Below, piece by piece: positions 35,266 to 44,665 of a stretch of 64,000 nucleotides of DNA. The position numbers and the translations under genes were made by a program. Numbering within the stretch: position 1 is the first letter of the stretch; each line of letters starts with the position of its first letter. The notes under the pieces are model-generated. The model saw nothing but the letters and a program-made list of their open reading frames with translations, was not told the origin of the DNA and made no database searches. Origin of the DNA: Actinomycetes bacterium (GTDB taxonomy: Bacteria; Actinomycetota; Actinomycetes; Nanopelagicales; Nanopelagicaceae); contig OX376642.1 in assembly GCA_947383695.1 (NCBI GenBank), positions 930,001 to 994,000 on the forward strand, written 5' to 3'.

Positions 35266-36904
35266 GAGTCGATCCAATCTCGGATGAAGACAGAGCCTCA
35301 AGGCGTTCAATTAATGCCGTGAGCTCTTCCTCTTTCTTCGCTTTTTCTTGATCGGCTTCCGTTGTCTTTTGTCTCAACTCTTCAATCTGGGCATTCTTTT
35401 TAGCGACTTCACTTGTCAAGAACTGACCAAGATCATCAATCACTTCATCCTGTAACCACGTTGCGCTGCGAGGTTGAGATGGGACTGTGCGCTCGAAATT
35501 AGCAGGCAGAACCCATTCCTCTTTGACGTTAGGTACAACTTCATTGAGGTTGCCAACGACTAATTTTCCACGGGTCCCAGATTCAGCTGGGACTCCATCA
35601 GGCAGTACCGAAGCATCTAAGCGTCCAACTACTAATCTGCGAATTTCTTTCCAAAGAATTGGTTCTGACTTACGCAAAACATTGTGTGGCCATACTGCAA
35701 GAGTTTCGGCGATTTGCTTACGACGTCTAGCAATCTCGGTAATCATGATTTCTGCGCCTTTATCAAGATTTGTACGTGGGAAATCTATGCTTCCCTTAAC
35801 TACTTTGCGACCTCTGAAACCAAAAATTGTGCGAGAAACAAAACCGGCAATGGCATTCCATATTCCGGCAAAGATCCATAGTGGAAGCACCTTTAGAAGT
35901 GACCACGTTGTTCTAAAAAACTCCTTGATAGCGGTGAAGACACCTGTTTCTTCAGGTTCTGCCGGTGGCAACAGTTCAACTCTTGTGTAGCTCAAGCGGC
36001 CATTCGAGAATCCCATTGTGTGATTGACCATTTTTTCGATCTCATCAGCAAGGTTTGCGCTCTCGTAAGCTTCAAGAGTTTCGTTAGGAAATGGTCGCAA
36101 CGGATCAATCTTTGAAAGTTCTGCCTTCGCTGCGCGATCTAGCGCATCTGCTGCAACTCGAGTTGAAAGGCCTTCGCTAAGTACGCCGCGAACAAATGAA
36201 CGCATGAGCCGAACTTGACCCTGTACTGGTGAGAGATCCTGGAATTCAGCAGAATCTAGAATCCCTTTCTCTTGACCTGCCCAGATGCCACCCACTGCAG
36301 CTGCATTAGAAAGTATGAATCGATGCCAAACACTCTTATCCTCAGCTGTGACATCACGCGTCGCCTTATCAAAGCGAGAAGGAGTGCTTCGATCTTCAGG
36401 GGCAACAACCAAATTGATGTCCCAACTTGGTTCAAGTAAGTGAAGAGCAGATGCACCTTTTCGACTTGTTGGAGCAAAGACTAAATTTACGCGAACGAAT
36501 TTAGTCTGAGGGCGGTCAGCGCGATCGTCTTTGATTACAAGTGGACGAGCACTTTCCAGTGCATTCTTAACTTGATCGACAATCTTGTCTTGCAATGCGT
36601 CGTGCTCGCTGAGTTCATCAACTGTACGGATTGCAATTAGTCGTATCTGTTCGAAATCTTCGCGGCTTAGATAATCCAGCAGATCGATGTCTCTTCTTCC
36701 ATTACGACCAATGACACAACAAGTAATTCGAGGAACTGCGTCTTCAGAAACTTTGCTCTCACTGCTATGAACCCAAAATGCTGGTTTAAGCATCCAGCAT
36801 TGGGTCCACTCTTCAACAATATCGAGGATCTTCAACCCATCTTCTCCACTAGGAAGAAGAACTACAGAGGCTGCTCCCTCATGCCACAGTGATGACGAAC
36901 TCAT
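35258..36904 (-). CDS. Large partner protein of the tubulin-like gene, with hydrophobic central segment
   Basis: 548 residues. A globular N-terminal part (about 1-300), a strongly hydrophobic stretch at 325-360 (LLKVLPLWIFAGIWNAIAGF) that is probably membrane-inserted, a C-terminal region, and a terminal coiled coil (KKNAQIEELRQKTTEADQEK). Its ATG overlaps the tubulin stop (TGATG) and its stop overlaps the next start by 8 bp, so expression is tightly coupled. No recognised domain. Confidence 0.7.
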   Translation of the reverse strand: MSSSSLWHEGAASVVLLPSGEDGLKILDIVEEWTQCWMLKPAFWVHSSESKVSEDAVPRITCCVIGRNGRRDIDLLDYLSREDFEQIRLIAIRTVDELSEHDALQDKIVDQVKNALESARPLVIKDDRADRPQTKFVRVNLVFAPTSRKGASALHLLEPSWDINLVVAPEDRSTPSRFDKATRDVTAEDKSVWHRFILSNAAAVGGIWAGQEKGILDSAEFQDLSPVQGQVRLMRSFVRGVLSEGLSTRVAADALDRAAKAELSKIDPLRPFPNETLEAYESANLADEIEKMVNHTMGFSNGRLSYTRVELLPPAEPEETGVFTAIKEFFRTTWSLLKVLPLWIFAGIWNAIAGFVSRTIFGFRGRKVVKGSIDFPRTNLDKGAEIMITEIARRRKQIAETLAVWPHNVLRKSEPILWKEIRRLVVGRLDASVLPDGVPAESGTRGKLVVGNLNEVVPNVKEEWVLPANFERTVPSQPRSATWLQDEVIDDLGQFLTSEVAKKNAQIEELRQKTTEADQEKAKKEEELTALIERLEALSSSEIGSTHA

Positions 36905-39900
36905 CAGACAACAATCCCCGCATCATTAATCATTGCGTCGACATGATTGATAAGCGTTGTGAAGGCATCATCTGTCAGTGGGCGAATTTCTGTTGTTCGC
37001 GTGATATCCCAAGGCGCTTTGCGCTCATCTGCCAAACAAATGCTTGCAAGGAACTCTTCTGACTTCTTGAGTGTTGTAAGAACTGCGCTCTTTCTGTCAT
37101 CAAATGTGCCAGCCGCACTTCCTGCAATACCTTCAACAGGAATAGGTGCACCAACAGCTGTTTCTCCACGTCGAATCCAGTTTTCTAGAACATCCTGGAA
37201 ATCTTCGCCGAGCTTCATCATTGCCCAATATGGCTCAAGTGGTGTCAGAGTGCTGACCTGATCACATTGAGCAAGAGCTAAGCCAAGAGATTCAAGGACT
37301 GCTGGAAGCAGATCTGGGTTGGAAACGATGCTCTCGCTCTTTAGACCCAACAATGGATGTGGGAAGTCCACATTCTTTCGCTGGTCACGGTCGTAGATCG
37401 AAATCTTTGGGCCACGTGACGCATCTGCAGTAGCGGTTCTTAGGTTCAAGAGCTGTGAAACAAACCAACCGCGAACCAACTTACTAATTTGTTCTGGAGC
37501 CATTGGGATGGCTTCTACCAACGGACGAGAACGTCGATTAGTCCAGAAACCTTGACGTAATTGAATGGAGTTGTTGTTTCTGCTCCAAGATTCGATTACT
37601 GGATTCATAAGTGATGAGAACACCATTGGGTTCATAGCAGATGTCAAGGTTGAGAAGATATCGATCTGCTGGATTCCGCCAACTGCCTTAAATGACTTAG
37701 GTGATTCACTTGGATCCCAAAGATTTGCAGCTTGAATCTCGTGGACAGTGATGTCATAGAGATCCTTGAGGTTTCCTTGATCCTTGAATGGAATTGTGCT
37801 CATGTGAACATAGCGATCGCCCTTGCTCAGAACGTTGCTGTGAACTTGACCGATTAGGGCCTTATTCAGAGAACACAACGGCGCACTTAGCTTTAGCGCT
37901 GATGAAAACGCTGACTTGTATGCATTGATACGTGCGTTTGCAATCGTTGGATCTGGATGAGACAAGTATTCCTGTAGATCTTGAACCAAGAACTTACCCA
38001 GCGCCGTTACTGGATCGCTGAGCCAATCACGGTTACGTTCGATGTATTCATCGGTATCAGTGACAATTGAGAACTGTGCTTTCTGCGCACCTTCAGCATT
38101 GCGTCGGGCATTTGCATTCTGAGGAACCCAAGTTGCACGGCGCTCGATAAGAGTTGCCTCTTCATTATCGCCTCGAGAGTCCAGCTTTGTTCCCAAGGTA
38201 ATGCGCTCGATGAAGCGATTTTCCCAGTTAGCTTGAACATCTTCATCCAAGCTTTGCTGAATCAAGCCCTTCACGGTCTTTGGGAAGTCAGCGACATCGA
38301 TGAGCAAGCGCTCAACAACACTTGGGTTAAAGCGATCTGGAATAACACCGGTTGAAATGTTTGCATAGCTAGGGAATGGGTTTTGCTCACCACGACGATT
38401 CTGCGCAGCAGTTGCAGAGATCAATAGTTCTGAAACTGAATTGCGAAGAGATGTTTCAAGTGGTTGCAAGAAGGCGTTATCTAGGTCTGCCATCAATTCA
38501 GCAGCAAGATTGCGTCGGATTGCATTAGTGATAAAGCTAGCTGCCTTAACTAACACTGGCCCAACAACACTGCTCATAGCCTGTGTTTGAACTGCAGACA
38601 TTCCTTGCGGCATTCCATCGGCAATCTTTGAAGCGATCTGGTCTAGTTTGCGCAATTCACTTGAGGCTTCAAGAGGAAGTTCTTGAGTTGCGACAAACTT
38701 AACTTCTTCTCGAAGTTTTTCAACCAATCGAGAAGCAACGTTTAGTCCCTGGCGGGCTGCAATCAAAGAAACCGTTGAAAGGACACGATCTTGAATTTCA
38801 ACAGTCCAGTTTTGTGCTGCTTTGTAGATTTCTGCCTGCTCATCTGTTTCATACGCCTTGCGTTGCAAGTTAAAGTAATTAACAACACTTGAAATCCATT
38901 GATTAGCCGGTAATCCCGCAGGTGGTACGCCTGTTGAAACCTTTCCAATAATTCCTGAAGCGAAGGCCTTTGCGCGATCATCGATTCCAATCGGTGACAA
39001 TGCGTCGATAACTTCGTTCGAGTCACCGCGCTCATTGAGGCCAGATTCTGTAAGGAAATGGCTCCATGCCAATCCGACAGCTTCTTCAATAATCTGCTGT
39101 GGTGTTTGTGGGTTCATTGGATTAGGTGGAACAAACTGTGGCCAGAGCAGGCGTTCTACGCTCCACCGAGCCGCACCTTCTGCGATGTATTCAGAGAATC
39201 GATCAAGACCAAGACTTACGCGTCCCACACCAATAGATCCAAGAGGCTGTGAGTGGAACACATTTTGCGAGCTCTTCAACATTGATTCATCGTTACAAAT
39301 AATTGGGTTTGCTGAGTTAACGAATACGTTAACAATTGCGTACTCAACCATCCAAGTCTGAACCGCTTCATCTGCCACCAAGGTAGCTAAAGATTCGCCT
39401 GCTGCACGATAAACAGAATCCTGATCTCCAAATGAAACCTGGCCGTTTGATGCACCAATCAAATATGTATTACGTGGTCCAAAACCTGATGTTCCACGAC
39501 CATTTAGTCCAGCGTTATTAAACAGTGCTGTACTTCCTGCACCTGGACCTTCTGCCCACATTCCGGCAAGAGTTTCGTTCATCGCACCTAATGCGTTTGC
39601 TGGAATTGAATCACGCAAACCTTGTGGGATGTTGTTGAATACATCTGGACCGAAAAGAAGGACTTGTGTGCGCTTTTCAAAGTCAGCGCTCAATGACTTA
39701 AGCGCTTCAACAACATCAAGATAAATACCCGCACCAGAACCACCTGCGACAGAGCTAATGACCAGTGCCATAGGAAGCGGTGCTTGTCCTTCTGCTTTTC
39801 CGTACATCTTCATTGAAACTTCACGAAGTTCTTCTAAAACTCCTGGTGCGGAAAGACGACTATATGAACGATTGATAGCTTGTGAAAGCTGAGACAGTTG

Positions 39901-40281
39901 CGATGCAACTACTGCACGGCCAAGTGTTCGATACTGACCAGCGCCCTTTTGAATTGGGACGGCTGTGTTTTCAGGTAACCATCCGCCTAGTGCCAAATTT
40001 TGCTCTGTATTTGGCATGCGTTGAATCAACTGATTGCGAAGTCCTGCATAATCAACCGCTTGTGGAACAAGACCTAAAAACTGATTCGCTGGTAACAGTG
40101 GTGCCGAAAAGTTTCCGCCGCCCTGGGTTGAAATCGTGTCAATTTCTAGGAATTGCCAAGCTTCAGGGAACTCACCTTTCCAACCCTTTGAACGAAGACG
40201 ACGAAGCAAAGTCTGTCGCATTGCTCGGATTGTCTTTCCTCCCGAGCCTCCGACACCGATTATGAGAAATGGTGAGAGCAT
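36904..40281 (-). CDS. Tubulin/FtsZ-superfamily protein, large (Tubulin_2 / FtsZ-like type)
   Basis: 1125 residues, about three times FtsZ. The N-terminal GTPase shows LIIGVGGSGGKTIRAMR at residues 7-23 (equivalent of the FtsZ GGAGGN loop), EIDT at 46-49, and the tubulin signature SSVAGGSGAG at 176-185 (GGGTGSG in FtsZ). A helical region of ~700 residues follows. This matches the large FtsZ-like family reported in diverse bacteria together with a vWA protein and proposed to remodel membranes (literature recalled, not checked). Polymerisation and GTP use are inferred. Between the vWA gene (33 bp) and its coupled partner. Confidence 0.85.
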   Translation of the reverse strand: MLSPFLIIGVGGSGGKTIRAMRQTLLRRLRSKGWKGEFPEAWQFLEIDTISTQGGGNFSAPLLPANQFLGLVPQAVDYAGLRNQLIQRMPNTEQNLALGGWLPENTAVPIQKGAGQYRTLGRAVVASQLSQLSQAINRSYSRLSAPGVLEELREVSMKMYGKAEGQAPLPMALVISSVAGGSGAGIYLDVVEALKSLSADFEKRTQVLLFGPDVFNNIPQGLRDSIPANALGAMNETLAGMWAEGPGAGSTALFNNAGLNGRGTSGFGPRNTYLIGASNGQVSFGDQDSVYRAAGESLATLVADEAVQTWMVEYAIVNVFVNSANPIICNDESMLKSSQNVFHSQPLGSIGVGRVSLGLDRFSEYIAEGAARWSVERLLWPQFVPPNPMNPQTPQQIIEEAVGLAWSHFLTESGLNERGDSNEVIDALSPIGIDDRAKAFASGIIGKVSTGVPPAGLPANQWISSVVNYFNLQRKAYETDEQAEIYKAAQNWTVEIQDRVLSTVSLIAARQGLNVASRLVEKLREEVKFVATQELPLEASSELRKLDQIASKIADGMPQGMSAVQTQAMSSVVGPVLVKAASFITNAIRRNLAAELMADLDNAFLQPLETSLRNSVSELLISATAAQNRRGEQNPFPSYANISTGVIPDRFNPSVVERLLIDVADFPKTVKGLIQQSLDEDVQANWENRFIERITLGTKLDSRGDNEEATLIERRATWVPQNANARRNAEGAQKAQFSIVTDTDEYIERNRDWLSDPVTALGKFLVQDLQEYLSHPDPTIANARINAYKSAFSSALKLSAPLCSLNKALIGQVHSNVLSKGDRYVHMSTIPFKDQGNLKDLYDITVHEIQAANLWDPSESPKSFKAVGGIQQIDIFSTLTSAMNPMVFSSLMNPVIESWSRNNNSIQLRQGFWTNRRSRPLVEAIPMAPEQISKLVRGWFVSQLLNLRTATADASRGPKISIYDRDQRKNVDFPHPLLGLKSESIVSNPDLLPAVLESLGLALAQCDQVSTLTPLEPYWAMMKLGEDFQDVLENWIRRGETAVGAPIPVEGIAGSAAGTFDDRKSAVLTTLKKSEEFLASICLADERKAPWDITRTTEIRPLTDDAFTTLINHVDAMINDAGIVV

Positions 40282-40314
40282 TCTTTAGTTACCTTTCATT
40301 TGCGGTTGTATTTC

Positions 40315-43167
40315 TTACCAGTCGTCATTCTTCGAGCTAGAACTTCCGGAATTTCCGGTCGTCCCCCAATCATCATTGCTGGATGTCGTTGAGCTTCCCC
40401 ATCCATCATTTGAAACCGGAGTAGTGCTTGGTGCACTTGGTGCGCTTGGCGTTGAAGTTGATGCAGGTGTAGAGCTAGAGCCCCAGCCATCATCACTTGG
40501 TTTCGACGGTTGATCCCAATCACTTCCGGTTGAAGCTGGCGGAGGAGTTTCCGTTGCAGGCATGTCCTCAATCTTTAGAAGATTATTTAGCCAGCCAGCA
40601 TCGGTTGAAAGTTTCAAATTAAGTGCATTTACTTGCGTCACAGGATCTGCGCTATTGAAATTGAGAAGTCCAGTTAAGTTTCCTTCAATTGGGAAGTCTG
40701 GAGCATCACCGGTTTGATTCATTGCCTTAAGGGATGCAAGTGCGGTTTCAGAAAGTGTCAGGTGCATAGCAAATGCTGGATTCAGAGATGCAACAGCTTC
40801 ATGACGCTCTAGCCCATGCTTATTTGTAGACCAGATATCAGATGAAGCAACGATCATTCCTGGTGATGTAGCAAGAATTGCACGCGGTGCAGCAAATGGA
40901 TTAAGAGGCGCGTTTCCGCGAAGAGATTCTGATCCGATCTGAATCTGCTTTTCTTTGGATTCTGTGTGCAAGAAACCTTCGAAGTCAGATTCAGTGAAGA
41001 TATCTGTGCCTGAACCCTTTTCAGCACGCTTAACCGAAACAAATCCACCAGATGCAGTTAAAAGAACCGGTGTGGTTGCCTTGCTCAAAGGCGAGACCGC
41101 AATACGAGCTGCTCGGAGCTGCAAAATCTTCAATACAGTCAGCGGCAACATTAAGCCTAAGAACATGCAAAGCGCGAAGATAGTCCAAAAACGCGCATCA
41201 TTAATCTTTACCTTGGTCTCGAAGGAAACAGGAACTTGACCTGCAATGTCTTGTTGTCCATCGCTCTTAAATACAACTGGAATAAATCCTGAGACAACGC
41301 CGTCGGCTGACTCTGAATTTTTTATTTCAAGAAAGTAATTAAGGCTTTCACCTGCAGCTACTGGGATGCAATTAATGTCCTTTAGGTTTTTGCCATCCAA
41401 AGTCGCCTGATAACCATTGACTCGATTTGGATTTGGATCAGTACGAACCTCTAGATCCTTAAAGCACACTTCACCATTTGTGCGTGAAGGACCTTTGATC
41501 GTCACAGGTGCTGTCGCAGCGCCACTTTTGCCATCAAGTGGAGCGGTGAAATCTGAGGCATTGATTGGGTTTGGGTTCACTTCTGGATAAATCCCAGGTG
41601 CTAATGGCTGTACCTGCTGAATGGCAGAGAAGGTGAACTCGTAGCCAGATTTGGTGGTGACATCCAAGGTAACAATTAAATTGGCAAAACCCAGACTGTC
41701 AGTGCGTCCCGTGGGATTGAAAGAGGCTTTGAACTTTCCGGCGTCATCAAAAGTTAGAGCGCTGTATGAAATTGATTGGTTGGTTGGATCAACAAACCCA
41801 TAACGAAGATTCTTTGATTTGTAATCAGCAAAATTTACAGAACGACCAAGCTGGGTAATCGCACCATTGAATGAGCAACTTTCACCTTCGTAGCAAGGGT
41901 CATTTTTAATATCGATTGCTATATCCAAGTACCCACAAAATACGCTTCGAGCATAATCTTTTGTGGTGAAGGTCCACTTACCTGGAGCTAGTACCGAACC
42001 ATCAATAACGTTTCCTGACGCACTGATTGCTGCTTCATCAGCTCCAAAGTATGAAACTTGTACATCACCAACGGATGCACCTTTGGAATTGGCGAGTACT
42101 TGGCCTTTGGCATTCTTAAGTACAAATCCATCCTTCAGCGCACTAGCTTTGAAACGTGTGAAGCCTGGATCGATATTTATGCTGCCGCCCTGAGATTCGA
42201 TTACACGTCCACTTGATGTTATACATTCAAACTGCGTCGGTGGCCAAATGATGTCAATTGGGTCGCCAACTTCGGTAACAACACCTTTTGCTCCGATTGG
42301 CGAACCACACTTGATATCAAGCTTTGAAGCTCCACTGAAGTATGCGGTATCAACATTTCCTGAATATTCGACAATAGGTTTGAAATATGTCATTCCGCGT
42401 GATTCATCATCTACATCCGCTTGTTCGCGACCGTACTTTGATGGATTTGCAATTACATCCGCGTTACGAAGCAAGATTCCCTGGATGTTAATTCCAGATT
42501 TACGGAACTTATCAATCAAGGCAATTCCCCCCGTTGGGGCGCCAGTTCTCGGATTAACGGCACAAATTTCTTGGTAGGCCTTATCGGTAGCAGCCACGGT
42601 AGGACGCGATGTAACTGTTGGGCCTACGTTCAAAGCTCCATCAGTAAACCACAGCAAAATGTTGCAAGAGTTAGAAGTTATTTGTGGCTTCATGTAGTCA
42701 TATGCACCATTCAGGGCACGTGCATAATCTGTCGTCTTGCCACGGGTTAAGCCTGGAACTTTTGAATCAATCCAGTCCTTGTCACCGTCTAAAGACTTTT
42801 CTGATAGTTCAGCCCAACCTTTGCCCTCGATAACTTTGAAATCTTCAGCAAAAGTTGAAAAAGCTCGATTGACTGTGAAATATGGTCGATATTCTGCGAT
42901 GCTGGCAAACTGTTCTAGAGCTGATTTCAAACCCTCGACACGCAGATTTTGTTTATCATTCCAGCCCAAACTACCTGATTCATCAATCATGAACAATACG
43001 TTTACAACATCTTTCTGGCCGCTGCTGTTAACGCATGTAGCAATCTGTTGGACAGCCTGCTTTCCCCAATCAGATATTTCAGGCCCAGCCGTTGCGCCAG
43101 GTATCCCAGCCGACAGCATCCCGAACGAAATCAGTAATGTAGTTGTAAGTGCAAAGAATTTTCTCAT
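40315..43167 (-). CDS. vWA-domain transmembrane protein with Trp-motif cytoplasmic tail
   Basis: 950 residues. Signal peptide, then an extracytoplasmic von Willebrand A domain with an intact MIDAS: D62-x-S64-x-S66 in MIDESGSLGW, the Thr in GKTTDYARAL and Asp in LWFTDGALNVG. Beta-rich domains follow, then a single TM helix near 657-680 and a ~270-residue cytoplasmic part. The last ~75 residues are Ser/Thr/Pro-rich with repeats DDGWGSS, NDGWGSS, NDDWGTT and terminal NDDW. It could link an outside ligand to the cytoplasmic tubulin-like protein encoded next (inference). 3 bp after the small membrane protein gene. Confidence 0.85.
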   Translation of the reverse strand: MRKFFALTTTLLISFGMLSAGIPGATAGPEISDWGKQAVQQIATCVNSSGQKDVVNVLFMIDESGSLGWNDKQNLRVEGLKSALEQFASIAEYRPYFTVNRAFSTFAEDFKVIEGKGWAELSEKSLDGDKDWIDSKVPGLTRGKTTDYARALNGAYDYMKPQITSNSCNILLWFTDGALNVGPTVTSRPTVAATDKAYQEICAVNPRTGAPTGGIALIDKFRKSGINIQGILLRNADVIANPSKYGREQADVDDESRGMTYFKPIVEYSGNVDTAYFSGASKLDIKCGSPIGAKGVVTEVGDPIDIIWPPTQFECITSSGRVIESQGGSINIDPGFTRFKASALKDGFVLKNAKGQVLANSKGASVGDVQVSYFGADEAAISASGNVIDGSVLAPGKWTFTTKDYARSVFCGYLDIAIDIKNDPCYEGESCSFNGAITQLGRSVNFADYKSKNLRYGFVDPTNQSISYSALTFDDAGKFKASFNPTGRTDSLGFANLIVTLDVTTKSGYEFTFSAIQQVQPLAPGIYPEVNPNPINASDFTAPLDGKSGAATAPVTIKGPSRTNGEVCFKDLEVRTDPNPNRVNGYQATLDGKNLKDINCIPVAAGESLNYFLEIKNSESADGVVSGFIPVVFKSDGQQDIAGQVPVSFETKVKINDARFWTIFALCMFLGLMLPLTVLKILQLRAARIAVSPLSKATTPVLLTASGGFVSVKRAEKGSGTDIFTESDFEGFLHTESKEKQIQIGSESLRGNAPLNPFAAPRAILATSPGMIVASSDIWSTNKHGLERHEAVASLNPAFAMHLTLSETALASLKAMNQTGDAPDFPIEGNLTGLLNFNSADPVTQVNALNLKLSTDAGWLNNLLKIEDMPATETPPPASTGSDWDQPSKPSDDGWGSSSTPASTSTPSAPSAPSTTPVSNDGWGSSTTSSNDDWGTTGNSGSSSSKNDDW

Positions 43168-43170
43168 CGC

Positions 43171-43488
43171 TTAGATCTCCGAAAAGTTTCTAGCGATGAC
43201 AACAATTACAGGGATTGCAATAAGAAATCCAAGCACCGAAAGCATGCGGCTTAACTTGAGAATCTTTGCACCCGTCGCCATGTCATAGTAAATATTTGAA
43301 CTTGCGGTCGTGTTTTTTGTTTGCGCTATCGCCATCATTAAAATTGGCGTGAATGGCGTAAGCAGGTATGCAAAATAAATGAGTGCTGACGCCTGTAAAG
43401 CTGGGACAAAATAAATAGTTAAACTCAATAGGCAGGCCATTGCGCCAACAATGATTGGAATCCATGATGGCCGAGTTGCGGTTTGCAT
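43171..43488 (-). CDS. Small three-TM protein heading the tubulin/vWA operon
   Basis: 105 residues with helices at about 9-26 (WIPIIVGAMACLLSLTIY), 33-55 and 80-98 (MLSVLGFLIAIPVIVVIA). Begins the operon and ends 3 bp before the vWA gene. No family recognised; the conserved placement implies a membrane subunit of the complex. Confidence 0.65.
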   Translation of the reverse strand: MQTATRPSWIPIIVGAMACLLSLTIYFVPALQASALIYFAYLLTPFTPILMMAIAQTKNTTASSNIYYDMATGAKILKLSRMLSVLGFLIAIPVIVVIARNFSEI

Positions 43489-43632
43489 CCCTACCCAACC
43501 CTTCTGTGTAAGCCCTTAGAGACTCTTGTGTCTATTGCAAGTTTCTGCTTACAATTAAGTGAGTCTGCAGGCGGTTAGTGTCGCGTACTTACGCTTAACG
43601 CTTCAAGGCCGATTTAGTGGATATCTTCAAAT

Positions 43633-43657
43633 GAATGGTCATACATTTCGGATGACC
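43633..43657 (+). promoter_or_regulatory. GAATGGTCAT site with GGTCAT inverted repeat (site b)
   Basis: GAATGGTCAT at 43633-43642; GGTCAT (43637) and ATGACC (43652-43657) form an inverted repeat with a 9-bp spacer. It lies 18-42 bp upstream of the gene at 43675, in the divergent region shared with the tubulin/vWA operon. Confidence 0.6.
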
Positions 43658-43674
43658 AAATAAAGGGGTAACGA

Positions 43675-44121
43675 ATGAGTAACAACGGTTTGAACAAGAG
43701 CACCAAAGCCACATTAGCTAGACCGTGGATTTTGCCATTCGTAATCGTTACAGGATTAGCGGCGGCTTGGGCTGCCCCATGGACTTTTGCAGATGGCACA
43801 CCTGTCTCCTTTATCTTTAAAACTCTTGTCCCACTGCTGATTCAAGCGGTTATTAGTAGCGTCTGCGCCATCCTTGCATTCCTAGGAAAGCCATCTTGGC
43901 TGCCACTTTTGATAGCAACCATCACAGTCTCATTTATTAACGCCATCAGTTTTGGCTTCGGAATATTTGACGTGAAATTCGGAACGGCGCAAATCATCGT
44001 GCTTACCTTGGTGGCTATAGCTCTTGTTCCGACAGTGATCTGGGGCCGTAACGTGGTCGATTACGCGGTGAACACAGATATGCCCACATTTAATGCTGAT
44101 CCAGGCCACGATAATTGGTAA
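43675..44121 (+). CDS. Four-TM membrane protein ending in DNW
   Basis: 148 residues, four helices (PWILPFVIVTGLAAAWAA, LVPLLIQAVISSVCAILA, LPLLIATITVSFINAISFG, IIVLTLVAIALVPTVIW). RBS AAAGGGG upstream. The C-terminus ends GHDNW, reminiscent of the NDDW end and DxWG repeats of the vWA protein. Divergent from the vWA operon with a shared 186-bp regulatory region. No known family. Confidence 0.7.
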   Translation: MSNNGLNKSTKATLARPWILPFVIVTGLAAAWAAPWTFADGTPVSFIFKTLVPLLIQAVISSVCAILAFLGKPSWLPLLIATITVSFINAISFGFGIFDVKFGTAQIIVLTLVAIALVPTVIWGRNVVDYAVNTDMPTFNADPGHDNW

Positions 44122-44152
44122 CGATCATGTATTTATTTTTGGCAATTGGCTC

Positions 44153-44656
44153 TTAGTAATACTTATTAATCCTCAAGCCCTTCCATGAAATATGAGTTGC
44201 AGGAGGCCATTGATTTGCAGATGCAAACTTGCCAATCATGGCATCGCATCGCACCCATCTTTCGCCCTTCGCCCAAGCTGCACGACTTGGTGTGTACCAG
44301 GCCCAATAATTAAAGGATGAGGTGCTGAGTCTGTTTTTCTCAGCATTAGGAAAAGTTCCCCAAAAGTCACACAACTCATTAACAATATCCAAAGCAGTTT
44401 CATGGTCCATGTCCACCGGATTAATTGACTCTGGCCATGTAACCACAGCAAATGTCTCCATATTGTGGGTCAAGGAGCAATTGATCGGATTCTTAGGTGC
44501 ATATGAGGCTGAAACTTGCGCTTTCGTGTACTGAAAGCACTGCCCCACTTTTGGTGCAACCGTATAGGCAGCATTTGCCACAGGTGGTGTTAGCAACGAG
44601 CTAGCAAAAATACTTGCTAGAACAATTGAGAGTTTCTTTTTACTTTTTATTTTCAT
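44153..44656 (-). CDS. Secreted protein with septum-formation-like domain
   Basis: 167 residues from the second of two tandem ATGs (better spaced from AAGGGG; the other is at 44659). Signal peptide to about ANA, then VGQCFQYT, INCSLTHNMETFAVVTWPES, LCDFWG and GERWVRCDA. The Cys pattern (GQCF...NC..TH..E.FAV... C...W.RCD) matches the actinobacterial septum-formation domain family (PF13845-type). Exported, probably two disulfides. Operon with the next lipoprotein gene (9-bp gap). Confidence 0.75.
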   Translation of the reverse strand: MKIKSKKKLSIVLASIFASSLLTPPVANAAYTVAPKVGQCFQYTKAQVSASYAPKNPINCSLTHNMETFAVVTWPESINPVDMDHETALDIVNELCDFWGTFPNAEKNRLSTSSFNYWAWYTPSRAAWAKGERWVRCDAMIGKFASANQWPPATHISWKGLRINKYY

Positions 44657-44665
44657 CATTTCCCC

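Noticed and set aside
36904-40281. Walker A-like reading of GVGGSGGKT in the giant tubulin-like protein
   Set aside because: It lacks the exact G-x4-G-K-S/T spacing, and the SSVAGGSGAG signature downstream matches tubulin/FtsZ instead of a P-loop NTPase.
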